From the NCBI GenBank assembly GCA_025174535.1, contig JALBUN010000007.1, positions 434,001 through 498,000 on the forward strand: a stretch of DNA of 64,000 bases, read 5' to 3'. The notes beneath the pieces are model-generated. The model ran no database searches. It was not told the DNA's origin and saw only the letters and a list, made by a program, of their open reading frames with translations. Shown piece by piece: positions 48,701 through 59,507 of the stretch. Within the stretch, counting starts at the first letter, position 1, and each line of letters begins with the position of its first letter. The stretch is from Cantharellus purpuraceus. Its lineage: Eukaryota; Basidiomycota; Agaricomycetes; Cantharellales; Hydnaceae. Made by a program: the position numbers and the translations under genes.

Positions 48701-50076
48701 ACGGATTGATGTTTATGTAGGCAATTCTTCACAGTAAAAACATCAGATGCAGCACGTGATCAATTAGAGTTTCTCCAGTCAAAACCTGATTGCTGTCTGG
48801 TTATCGATGGGGATTCTTTGCAGGTAAGCGGAGTAATGATTATAAGATCTTGTCACAATAACAATGACTTGTGTGAAGCTTTGCCTTGACCTTTTCAAGT
48901 CTGAGTTTATTGAGATTGCCACCAAACTTTCAGCGGTTGTCGCCTGTCGATGTTCACCCACACAGAAAGCTGATGTTGCCCGGTTAATTCGTCACCACAC
49001 CAAGAAGCGAGTATGTTGCATTGGTGATGGTGGGAACGATGTCAGCATGATCCAGGCTGCGGATGTTGGTCAGTGTTTTGATTTTCATATGAAATTCTTT
49101 TAACGCCTCAAGGCAGGTCTTGGTATCGTCGGAAAAGAAGGCAAGCAGGCTTCCCTCGCCGCCGACTTCTCCGTAACCCAGTTCAGCTATCTCACCAAGC
49201 TTCTAATGTGGCATGGTCGAAATTCATACAAGCGCTCCGCCAAATTGGCCCAGTTTGTGATTCACCGAGGATTGATTATCTCGATCATGCAGGCCGTGTT
49301 TTCGGCGATATTCTATTTTGCCCCGATCCCCTTGTATCAGAATTGGCTGATGGTGGGATACGCTACTGTGTATACTATGGCGCCCGTGTTCTCCCTCGTT
49401 CTGGATCAGGATGTTAACGAGGATCTGGCGCTTTTGTATCCCGAGCTATACAAGGAGCTGACCAAGGTGCTTTTCGTGTTATGTCCATGTGCATGTTGGC
49501 ATTGACCCAAGCTTCCTAGGGACGCGCGTTGTCGTACAAGACATTCTTTATGTGGCTCATGATTAGTGTTTATCAAGGTATGCGATTGTCTTCCGGTATG
49601 AATGGCATCTGACTCAAGACGGTGGTGGATAGGGGGAGCCATCATGATCATGTCCCTTCTCTTATTTGAAAACGAATTCCTGAACATAGTCTCTATTTCT
49701 TTCACGGCGCTCATTCTGAACGAATTAATTATGGTCGCTTTAGAAATCACAACTTGGTATGCGTCGCACCTGCCCCTAACCATTACTTATCGCTCATGTC
49801 CCTACGTCAGGCATATTTACATGATCATATCTGAAGTCGTGACCCTCTTATTCTATGCTGTTAGTATGGTCTTTTTGCCAGAATATTTCGGTCAGTGCCC
49901 ACTGAAGTGCACGCCACTATCACCGAACTAATAAAACTGTAGATCTTACCTTTGTAGTTTCCGTTCGTTTCGCGTGGAAGGTGGCTGTTATTGTCGCTGT
50001 TAGTTCACTCCCGCTGTACATAATCAAGCTCATTCGGAGCCGAGTCGCTCCAGCGGCTTCAAGCAAACTAGTGTAA
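45778..50076 (+). CDS. NEO1: P4-type ATPase (phospholipid flippase), NEO1 class
   Basis: Sixteen exons: 45778-46098, 46152-46221, 46279-46437, 46491-46895, 46959-47236, 47290-47411, 47472-47632, 47686-47945, 48003-48675, 48735-48823, 48879-49068, 49117-49466, 49520-49577, 49633-49756, 49811-49890, 49943-50076 (1157 aa, close to yeast Neo1). P4 hallmarks: [19 protein letters not shown] at the first helix, [12 protein letters not shown] in the actuator, the phosphorylation site [10 protein letters not shown] (about residue 497), KGAD in the nucleotide domain, and [18 protein letters not shown] in the hinge. It flips phospholipids from the lumenal to the cytosolic leaflet in Golgi/endosomes. The NEO1 class works without a CDC50 partner. 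Intron 2 (46222-46278) begins GCAAGG and looks GC-AG. Confidence 0.94.
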
Positions 50077-50218
50077 TGCTCTCGATAACTCTGCATGACT
50101 GCGCTTTAGAAATTTTCATTGTATTCAATGCATGCGTGACTTGAGGAATGGTGAATAAAAGCATGGTAAGTCAGATGCCACAGGATATGAAGCAGGGAAA
50201 GAGGAAGGCAAGTCCAAT

Positions 50219-53200
50219 TTAACTGCTGCTACTGCCAGGCGGTGGAGAAGGAGCGGCAAATGCGGTGCCAAAGGGAGAAGGATGTTGTGGAAAGCCGCCT
50301 TGCCATTGCTCAGGAGCTGTGCTGCCGCCCCACAAGCCGTTTGGGGTTCGAGCAGGTGTAGCGAAAGGCATACTTTGATTCCCTGCCCACCCTGATCTCG
50401 CAGAAGACGGCTCTGTTTGGGGAGTACCCCACGCTTGCCCCACAGCGCCAGCAACCACTCTCCGGCCGTGCGGCAAGATGGGCTCGTCGTCGTCCGCCAC
50501 CAACGCTGAGCTGCCTAGCACCGTTTCAGGAGCTGGCGTCGAACTCGATGACTTGAGCTGCGGCGAGCCGGACGGCCTATCGTCTTCCTTTGACGCATTT
50601 GGCCGCGCGATCGGCGCGATAGGACGCTGAACAGCACCAAAGGAGCTGGCGGGGGTCGGACGGTCTTGAACAGACCCTCGCCGCAGGTGGCCTGTGCTCG
50701 GCCCCGGTGCAGGGCTGAACATACTAATAGGCGATCCTGGAGTGTTGGGGTGTCCTTTGGAAGGGGGAGCAATTGCTGCAGGTGGTCCCAGCGGTCTTGA
50801 AAACCCATCGAAGCCTCCTGGCCCAACGGGGTATCCACGTGGTAACGCAGAGGGTCCGAGAGGGGGTGGAGGAATACCTTGCCCTGAGGCAATGGAATTT
50901 CCGGGGCCGTAAGACATATAAGGACCAGGAGGACCGTTAAGGAAAGGCGCGGTCGTTCGAGGCGACATGGACGACGGCACAGGGGCGCTTGGGGAGGGGA
51001 ATTGTCCGTGAAATCCTGCACCTACAGAGATTGGAGTCGTTGATGGCGCAGGAGATTGCAAATGCGATGTCGACGCGACGGACACGGGATGCTGCGGTTG
51101 CGGCACCGCCGTGTTCTGGATTTGCGTGATGATCGCCGGCCTTGGGTGCGGCTGTCGTAGAGCAGATTGCGCAGGAGTACTGGACGAACTGGATGTAGCA
51201 GAGGCCGGTGGCTTGGTGAGGATCTTCTTAGGGGCCACTGCAGGAACATTGCGCGAAGGACCGCCAGTGGCATTTCTTGGCGAGGTGGGCATACCACGAC
51301 CCTTGGATGCATTGACACGTTCCCGCTGGAGCCGCTCCCTGGCCTCGCGCTCCTTGCGTTCCTCTGCTTCTTTCTGCAGACGCTTTTCCCGATCCTCCTT
51401 CTCTTGCTGCTCACGTTTCGCCGCTGCCGCCGCCTTGTCCGCAGCAACCCTGGCTTCTTTCTCCTCCCTTGCTTTGCGCTCCTTTTCTTCCCTGTCTCGA
51501 CGCTCAGCTTTGAGCCTCTCTTCTCGCTCTTTCCGCTTGCGTTCTTGCTCAGCTTGACGCTCTTTCTCCTCTGCGACTCTTTTCCGCCGCTCCTCCTCCC
51601 TTCTCGCACGCTCCTCTTCTTGGGCTTTTCGAAGAGTCTCCCTGCGAGCACGCTCCTCCTCCCGCTTCTTGCGCAATTCCTCTTCGTGGGCTTCCTGTTT
51701 CGCCTTCAGCGCAGCCTCCTCTGCAGCCTTATCCGCCTCGCGCTGTTTCCTCTCCTCCTCCTTTGCCTGCTTTTGTAGTCTGTCGAATGATTTGAATGAT
51801 TCCCCAATGTTAATCAAAAAACATGAACTGACTGCTTCTTGGCCTTCTTTTTCTGGTTCTCCTTCTGTTTCTTTGCCTCCTTCTCCTGTGCCGCTTTATC
51901 CTCATCTTCGAGCTCGCGGAGTAGCTGCAGCTGCCTCTCCTGCGCGACCTTTTCACGGTAAGCTTGTAGGACACGTTGCTCAAACATGCGGGCTGCGAAA
52001 ATGGAGAACATTCGCTTGCCCTCCTCCATTTTCTGCTCCTCCGTCAGGGCCTTGGCAATAAAATCTCAGTTTTGTAGCCACGCGAAATAGACGCGAAACT
52101 GGACGTACCTCCTCCTCCTCTTCATCATCGTCTTCATCCTCATCATCGTCCTCATCCTCATCGTCGCCGTCCTCATCGTCTTCCTCGTCTTCACTGTCCA
52201 AACCTACCTCAGCTGCGGCCTCTTCCTCCCGCTGCATCCGTCGCTCAGCCAGTTGCTCCATCATCTCCAAGAATTTTTGCCCATCATTCTTTAGCAGATC
52301 ATCCGCGACAGTCAAAATATTGCCTGGGCCTCCACGATACCGATGTTATTAGCTTTCACATGGCAAAAAAAAACCCTCACCAGTAACAGTGAGATTATTT
52401 CCAAAATTGAAAAAATCGTCTCGATTGTTCGGCTTAGCTCCATTAACTGCGGGAGGTTGTCTACCTTTCGGTAACGGTGCAGGAGCAGCGGCTCTCCTCG
52501 GAGGACGCTTCTCGTCTGGTTCCTCCTCCTCCTCCTCCGGCTCCGGCTCCTCATCCTCCTCCTCATCCTCCTCCTCTTCTTCTTCGTAATCCTCATCCTC
52601 CTCGTACTCCTCCTCGTCCACATCCTCGTCGTCGAACTCACTTTCCTGCTTCTTCCGTACACCGTTGACAGCGCCCTTACCTGGCGGCACAGCAGCTCGC
52701 GGAGGGTGGCCGGAAGGATGGTGAGTCTTGCCGTGATGATGCGGCCCGCCTACGACAGCGCCGTTCTTGTCGAGCTCGACGCTGCCCGGAAATGGGCCGG
52801 GTCCCGGGGGCGGGGGAATTGTTCCGCCCGAGGAGGCATATTGCTGCTGATGGTTTGCGTACTGTTCGAGCTCTTCGTAATAGGCATCGTACAGTACCTC
52901 GAGCTCTTCTTCGATCGCATTACTATATCATCCCACCGCATCGATTGATTCGAATATACAACAAACGCATGCACAAACGTCAGCGCACGCAAAATACACA
53001 TGGACAGACTGAAGGCAGAAAAAAAGGAAGAAGACACTACGCACCGCTTTCGACCGCAAACAGCGCAGGAACAACTATGTTTCTGTTGTTCCTTCATTTT
53101 CTTTAGCACTGCCTCCTTCTCTACCTTGACTAGAGCACGACGCTCTTCCTCGCTAAGTCCCAGCCAAAATTCCTTGATCCGCTCACGCTCCTCAGTTGAG

Positions 53201-54579
53201 TTGGTACTCCAAAGTTTATTGCTCTTTGGAGGTGCAGCAGGGGGGCGTGTCTTATTTGACGTTTGGGATGACGGTGGTGATGGATGATGGTGCGTGTGCG
53301 AGTAGGCATGTGCAGGAAGTGGTGCTTTGGAAGCAGAGCGGGATGTTCGCGTTTGTGGAGGAGGAGCAGCAGCAGCAGCAGGCGCCGGAGCTGTATAGGA
53401 CATGGGCTGCTTCCCTGCAGCGCGGGAGCTCGTGAGAGGAGCAGAATGTGTTGTTGCCGGCGGTGGGCGAGATGCGGGCATGGGAACAGTCGGAGCAGGA
53501 AGTGGCGTTGGTGGAGTTGGATTTGGTGTAGGAGCAGGCGGCTGCACAGCAGTGAGAGGGACTGGAGCAGGAGCGATCTGCATACTGCCTTTCTTCTTCT
53601 TCTTTTTACTTTTCTTCTTCCCACCTTCGCCTTCAACGCCACCATGACTTTGCGGTGCCGCAGGACCGAACATGCCATTGTCATACCCAACGAACGTGGC
53701 CGAGTTGGTAACGTCACCTTCCATTTCGGGTTCATCTACGTTCTCATCAACCTCGTCCTCACTGTAATAGTCATCTTCCATAGCCTGCCCGTCTTCGCCA
53801 CCACCAAACTCATTGAGCAAAACGACATTGGTGGGGGGTAGCGGACCTCGAGGCGGTTGGCCAGGCGCAGGAGGTAATGGACCAGTAGCTGTTGCAAGAG
53901 TCTGCTCCATGGCGTGGTTGAACGCAGGATCTGAGAATATAGACGGATCAAAAGGAAGTGACGATGGGTATGCGCCAGGTGGTTGAGTTTGACCACTTTT
54001 GGGGCTCATGCGACTTGCACCCGAGTCAATCATCTGTTGAGCAATAGCGAACATAGACTGCGCCTTTGCCCGTTCGTTCTGGTTGACATTGGGATTGGTA
54101 CTTTGGTTATATGTCATCTTGACGAAATTCTTGATGTGAGACGGCATGGATGCCCAGTAGTCATCTTCATCAGGAGTATCCATTCGACGGTACAGATCGT
54201 TCGCAGTAGCTATTAACTCTGCTTGCGCTGCCGCAGTCGCATTGAGACGAGCCGTTGCCGCTGCTGATGCTGACAATGATGCCGTAGTAGATAGATGAAC
54301 TGACTCGAGCTCAGGTGAGAGACCCGTCCTGTGTATAGAACGCGGACTTCCGGGGTTAGGCGGAGGAGATGTGACGGCCTCGAGCTGAGGTAAATCATCG
54401 TCGTCATCGGCGAAAGATGGGTTTGCAGGCAAGTTCGGGTCAGCACCCTTTGCCTTTCCCTTCTTCTTTTTCTTCTTCTTTCCGTTGACGGCGGGCTCTG
54501 GAGGCGGCGATCGAGGAGTTGGCTGCAAGGGGACACTCGTTTGTCGATTTGGTGTCTTTTGTGCTTTGGTGGCTGCCAT
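50219..54579 (-). CDS. NST1: Stress response protein NST1
   Basis: Exons 54579-53045, 52922-52381, 52323-52109, 52050-51833, 51779-50219 (1356 aa). The order of segments fits NST1: a Lys-rich block ([12 protein letters not shown]), a central region with [20 protein letters not shown], a second acidic stretch of Glu/Asp runs, the conserved [20 protein letters not shown] and [10 protein letters not shown], and a very long Glu/Arg/Lys-rich coiled coil (about 51.3-51.8 kb), then a Pro/Ser/Gly-rich tail. NST1 is linked to salt tolerance and to P-bodies and mRNA decay in yeast. Intron 1 (122 nt) is longer than usual. The stop lies 142 bp from that of the convergent NEO1 gene. Confidence 0.88.
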
Positions 54580-55133
54580 TGAAATGAAGGTAAAGACTGT
54601 CGTGGGATCCGAGGCAGCCTGAGGAACAGTTTACTGTCAGATGACTGGTTCAATAAGGAGCAAACACATGGCGGGTATTGAAAGAACGCAAGCATAGAAA
54701 CCGTACAGAGCAACTCGGATAGTGGCAAGCATGAGAAAACGGGAAGAAAAAAAACATACCTATCGAAAGCTCTGCGTCAGTGTCAGCGCGCAAAGTCCTA
54801 ATTGTGTGTGGGTCGTTGTTTGGCCCTGCAGGTGCTCGTTTTTTTTACTCTCCATATGTGGCCGCTCAATTGATCACAAATTGTCTTGAAACACGTAGCT
54901 TGTCTCAAGATCGGAAATTCCCTCTTTTTTTGCAAGAGTCATCTCAAATATATTTCAGCAATCGCCACCCAAATTTGTATGTAAAACACTCTGAGGACTC
55001 TGGGAGAGTTCAAGACATTGCACAGCTCAAAATAGCTTGTTATCACCATCAAGTAGCAAAACAAAAACAGCCACTGGAAGAAGGGACATTTGAAATTGTT
55101 GGAATTGACAGTCCGCTTTAGCTTTGTGACCAG
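54580..55133. promoter_or_regulatory. Divergent promoter region NST1/METTL16
   Basis: 554 bp between two divergent start codons; no gene within. Polypyrimidine and A-rich stretches are present but I see no specific site. Confidence 0.4.
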
Positions 55134-57238
55134 ATGCATCCACGAAATCCTTATAAGATCTCTCCGGATTTTGGAAACCTCGCAGAGTCCTTCCCTGCCC
55201 TAAAACCATTGTATGTTGTATAATTTTATCATGCTTGTTTCGACTGTACATCTCCCACCCTGTAGCCTCTCCCTTTCCCCCTCGGGAAAATACTCTCTCG
55301 ACTTTAGAGACCCAAACGCCCAAACGCGAGCACATTTAAATTAGCTTTATTTTGCCTAACAGGTCACTCTGAAATAGAGCCCTCACTCAAGCTCTCCTCA
55401 AGCGTGACTTCAACATAACCCTGTCACTTTCGGAACACCGTCTTTGTCCTCCTGTGATCTGAGCATTTTATCTCTATCTCACATCATATTCATGTTTCCT
55501 CTTTAGGTTCCAAACAGGTATACATTATATGGTGTAATAAACATAAGTTAACGAGGACTCTATGCCAGGCTTAATTATGTTCTCTGGATCCAGGATATTC
55601 AATTTCCGTACAATGACATTGCTCCCGACAGGAAAATTAAAGGACTCGATATGTGAGCACCATTTAGGCGCTCTTAGGCCTGGTGCTCAGTGTGACTCTG
55701 CCTTTTGCCTCATTCAGTGGCACTGGCGCTTCTGCTATATACCCCCTGCTAGCATGTTCCCTTCCAAAGGCAGGAAACTGGAGTTTCGTTGGGACAGGTA
55801 GATCCCCTTCACTTGTGACACGAAATTTGCCACACCTAATGAATTCCAGAGATCGATCCCCTTTCAGCTAGCTTTGCTTCCCGCAACGTGGAGACAAACA
55901 ACCTTCAATCAAGAATCACTATTTGGCCTGTTCAAGTTTCGAAAGCTGACCCTCTCATAACCCAAGAAAATCATCGGCCGACGCCAATCTTGGCCCCTTT
56001 AATAGATGATCCAGAATCCAAGTGATGTTCGACATGTATCTGCTGCTACCTTGCTTCTCATGTCTTTGATTCAGGTTTGACTTTACAATGTGTAATCCCC
56101 CCTTTTATGGGTCAGCTCTAGAAATAGAAAATTCTGCAGAAGCAAAGGAACTCCCACCAGTCGCGGTTCGCACCTTGCGACGATTCGAGCATTATGAATC
56201 GTTATTAACTATTGTGCTCAGGTGTGCACTGGTGCTGAAACAGAGATGATTACTCCGGGGGGAGAGACAGCGTTTGTTTTGCAGATGCTTCATGAAAGTG
56301 CTCGGGGAGACGTGCTCGGGCGATGTCGGTACGTATCACTCTCTCCTTGTGCCATGGGCGTACGGTTGAATCTGATTTTTCAGGTGGTTCACGTCAATGC
56401 TTGGAAAACTTGGGTCGGTTAGCGAAGTAGTTGGAGAGCTACGCCGTCGCGATGTATGACATCGGCAGCTTTACAATACATGCGACTGACTTGCGGTGTT
56501 ATAGATTGACAATTATGCACTAACACAATTCATACAGGGGACAACTCGACGGTGGGCGGTCGCTTGGTCCTTTGGGGACGAGCGATTACCTGATGTAGGT
56601 CTCGTTAGTTATGTCTCCTCACGGGGGGGCATCTAATATCGTGAAACCAGGCAGTCGCGCGGCCATCCTCGTCTTCCCTTTCTTCATGTCTCCCCGCTCC
56701 TACAACACTACGTAAATCCTTCACTATCATCCACCAGACCAGCGGTCCATCTTCCCCCGGCTCACCTCACCTCAAAACCGCTCTGTTTCACGTATTAAAT
56801 TCTATCCCAGATCTCATCTTCGAAGCTACTCATAGAGATCCCGCCGATGACGAGCTGTGGAAATTGGATATACAAGCCAACGAAAACACATGGTCTCGTG
56901 CGGCTCGACGGCGCAAACGTAAACGCTCAGTTACCCCGTCGCAACGCCGTGCCGAAAAGGCTCCTCGACTCAGTCGAGGAGCCTCCCCCGATGCCATGAT
57001 GCCTCCGAGAGAAGAGAATACTGGTACACTCGCACTCAATCGAGCGCACAGTCCTGCACTACATTGCCGGGTTTATGCATTACCTAGTACCTCCCCCGAG
57101 CATTCGTCGCACGCTAGTCAGACGTCGATGGAAGTGACGTTGGAGATACAGTGGGTGAGAGGGAAGGATCGTGCGATGTTCGAGGGGTTTTGGAACCATG
57201 TGTGTCGCAAAGTTACTGAAAGACTTGGCGCATCGTAG
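55134..57238 (+). CDS. METTL16: METTL16-like U6 snRNA N6-adenosine methyltransferase
   Basis: Twelve exons: 55134-55210, 55266-55325, 55378-55453, 55507-55517, 55569-55652, 55718-55797, 55850-56021, 56075-56165, 56222-56328, 56384-56453, 56505-56594, 56651-57238 (501 aa). The N-terminus [20 protein letters not shown] is typical of METTL16. The SAM site is [15 protein letters not shown], the catalytic motif is [11 protein letters not shown], and [12 protein letters not shown] and [18 protein letters not shown] follow. METTL16 methylates U6 snRNA in the 5' splice-site-recognition loop. Exon 4 is 11 nt. Intron 2 (55326-55377) begins GCGAGC and would be GC-AG. With it, DPNAQT joins [11 protein letters not shown]; no GT donor in the exon gives an open frame. 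A 27-nt perfect palindrome lies in the last exon. Confidence 0.88.
56958..56984. repeat. Perfect 13-bp inverted repeat inside coding exon
   Basis: Arms 56958-56970 and 56972-56984 are exact reverse complements around a single C, encoding APRLSRGA within the METTL16-like protein. GC-rich, so a stable DNA or RNA hairpin is possible. Confidence 0.9.
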
Positions 57239-58505
57239 CGGGATGGTCAAGCCTGGGTCCAGCCTTGAAAGGGTTCGCGACTGGGGAAATACCTCGTCGC
57301 TCTACGCGCATTTAGCGTGAGGTCTGGACTTGTGTGTGACATTGGTCAAAAGGTATGCTTGGTGGGATCGCTTGACATACCTGTGATATTAACAAGACCA
57401 GACAACCAGACCACTTCGCTGTCCTTTGATAATGTCACCGCTGGACTACGCATTGAAGATTTGTGTATACCCGGATCCCCAGATCGCTACCTGCTGGCAC
57501 GTACAATACAGCAATAACATTCGGCGTATGTCTGAAAGGCTATCACATTGTAACTTAACGGTAGTACGTGAGCCATTGTCAAGAGAACAGATGCGTAACT
57601 TCTCGGAGCATAGTCGGGATCCAGGAACCCGGCCTCCGAGGAACTATGCATCGTGTACATTATCTAAAGCTCACCACGAACCTATCTCACACTTTCACTT
57701 GGTGCCACAAATTGGCATGGAAGCCAAGAGCTTTACAAGTCAATTATTGTAATTTTTTGAATACTGGCCGGCGGAGTTGTTGTTCGTTTAATAACACGAG
57801 GTGCCCAACTAGTGTATATCATCATTGTGCAGTCAAACCTCTAGTGAGCATATGCTAATTGGCCTTTTAGCTATATTGGATGTTGAGGCAACGGCGCTAG
57901 TAAGCTAGAACGCACGTGACCCGCGCCAGCTATACAGGCGTGACCGGCTCATGTGACACTCAGTGGTCTTAACAGACACTGAGGTGAGCGTCCGTTCTGG
58001 ATTCGTTTCGCATTTACTTACAGTAGCGCAGTAACTCTATAGGTACTGCACAATATTATTCTGCAGTGGTCTTAACAGATACGGAGTAACTCCATAGCCA
58101 TGTGATAGCATTTACATTGTATCCTATACATGATATTTAGGACTAGGTCTAAACATCTCTGCTTCAGGCTTTGGAGGCACATATATAGAGCCCAACATCT
58201 CATCAACATCAGTTGATAAGTTTGCACACATTTTAACGGAAGGAATGTCAGGGTGGGGGAGGTGAGCATGATATACCTAAGGAGCTGATGCACACACGGC
58301 TGCCGAGTGGACGATTGCATCTAGATCAACTCATGGACAAAACTGATGTTATAATTAATATTCGGTAACCTAATACTCTGCATTCTAAGGCCTCTATGGT
58401 ATTGAGGCACGTACTTGCTATATATATGAATAAAGAGGTGAACCATCAATACTGCGCAGTCCTGACGCCCTGACTTACCAGCACGACATTATCTTCATTG
58501 TTTCA
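57239..58505. other. Intergenic region between convergent genes
   Basis: 3' flanks of METTL16 (+) and of the carbonic anhydrase (-). Short ORFs only. Confidence 0.45.
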
Positions 58506-59507
58506 TTATATAACAGGTGGCAGGTCATCGATCAGTGTATGCGAGCCTTGCGAGATCTGTAGATCTTTGAGCCTCCCTTCCTCGACCAGGTAAACCCACC
58601 CATGCACATGCACGGATTTCCCGGCTGCCCAGGCATTTGTGATTGTATTCGTTTGTATTATATTTGCAACCTTCTCCTGATCAGGTTACATTCATGGCAT
58701 GCGTGATAGGAGCGTACCTGTACTTTTACACTCGCCTCAACGATCAAGGGGACAGCCTCTGAGAGCGGTTTTGAGCAGATATCAAGGGAAACGGCCATTT
58801 CTGTGAGTGGTGCGAGCCATCTATCGTGAATGAGAAAAAATGAGAAAAAAGCAGATATAAATGAAAGTTCTGTTGGCTGACCGTTCGAGCGGTGTTGTCC
58901 GGGGGGCCATTACGCTGTCCGTGCTTCTCAACTGCTGGGCGCCACTGAAGCAGGCAGCGGCACCACCACAACAGGTGTGACCCACGACGATAACTGTTCG
59001 TGTATTTCATGAAATGTTCATTATGTGGCGGGTTTAAAGCGCGCACCATGTTCAACGCCGAGGGTGTCAACCGCATAAGTAAGGACGGAAAGCGCAGAGT
59101 CATCGTCGAGATGGAACTGGTTTGCAATATTCCGGTGTACAAAGACCTCTCCGGGCTTGCAGGCCAGGAGAACACTTTCCGGGACACGAGAGTCGGCACA
59201 CCCTATCCAGAGCACCTGGTCCACCAATGACACATCCGCACACGGCGATAGGCTCAGAACACACCTTGGGAGCCTGACCTACTGCGCTGTTTTGGAAAAA
59301 GTGTGGTTCAACACTGACGACATCTCTAGACCACTGAGCATTAGAAGATAGGAGTCTGGAGAGAACTGGGTGGTCTGTGGCTGAATCAGGCATTGTTCTC
59401 AAAAAAGATGCTAGCGGGATATTTCGATGTAAATTAGACCCAGAAATATACCTGCATACGCGGGGCTTCACGGATGCATAAATAGTCCGTAGGATCATCC
59501 CATACAC
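58506..59507 (-). CDS. Beta-class carbonic anhydrase
   Basis: Exons 59507-59265, 59215-59047, 58993-58882, 58820-58718, 58676-58506 (265 aa). It interconverts CO2 and bicarbonate. Zinc ligands are visible in GCADSRVPE (Cys87, Asp89) and [11 protein letters not shown] (His143, Cys146), and the fold continues with [14 protein letters not shown] and [20 protein letters not shown]. The C-terminus IDDLPPVI is followed by TAA. The first 38 residues are Arg-rich with few acidic residues and could be a mitochondrial presequence. A second in-frame ATG (59393, [11 protein letters not shown]) would give a cytosolic form, so dual starts are possible. Confidence 0.92.

Noticed and set aside
50515..51651. 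Long Arg/Ser-rich ORFs in other frames of NST1
   Set aside because: They are shadows of the Glu/Arg/Lys-rich NST1 coding frame and contain no domain.
53130..54728. Long overlapping ORFs opposite and beside the NST1 N-terminus
   Set aside because: They come from low-complexity codons of NST1; the NST1 frame carries the recognisable motifs.
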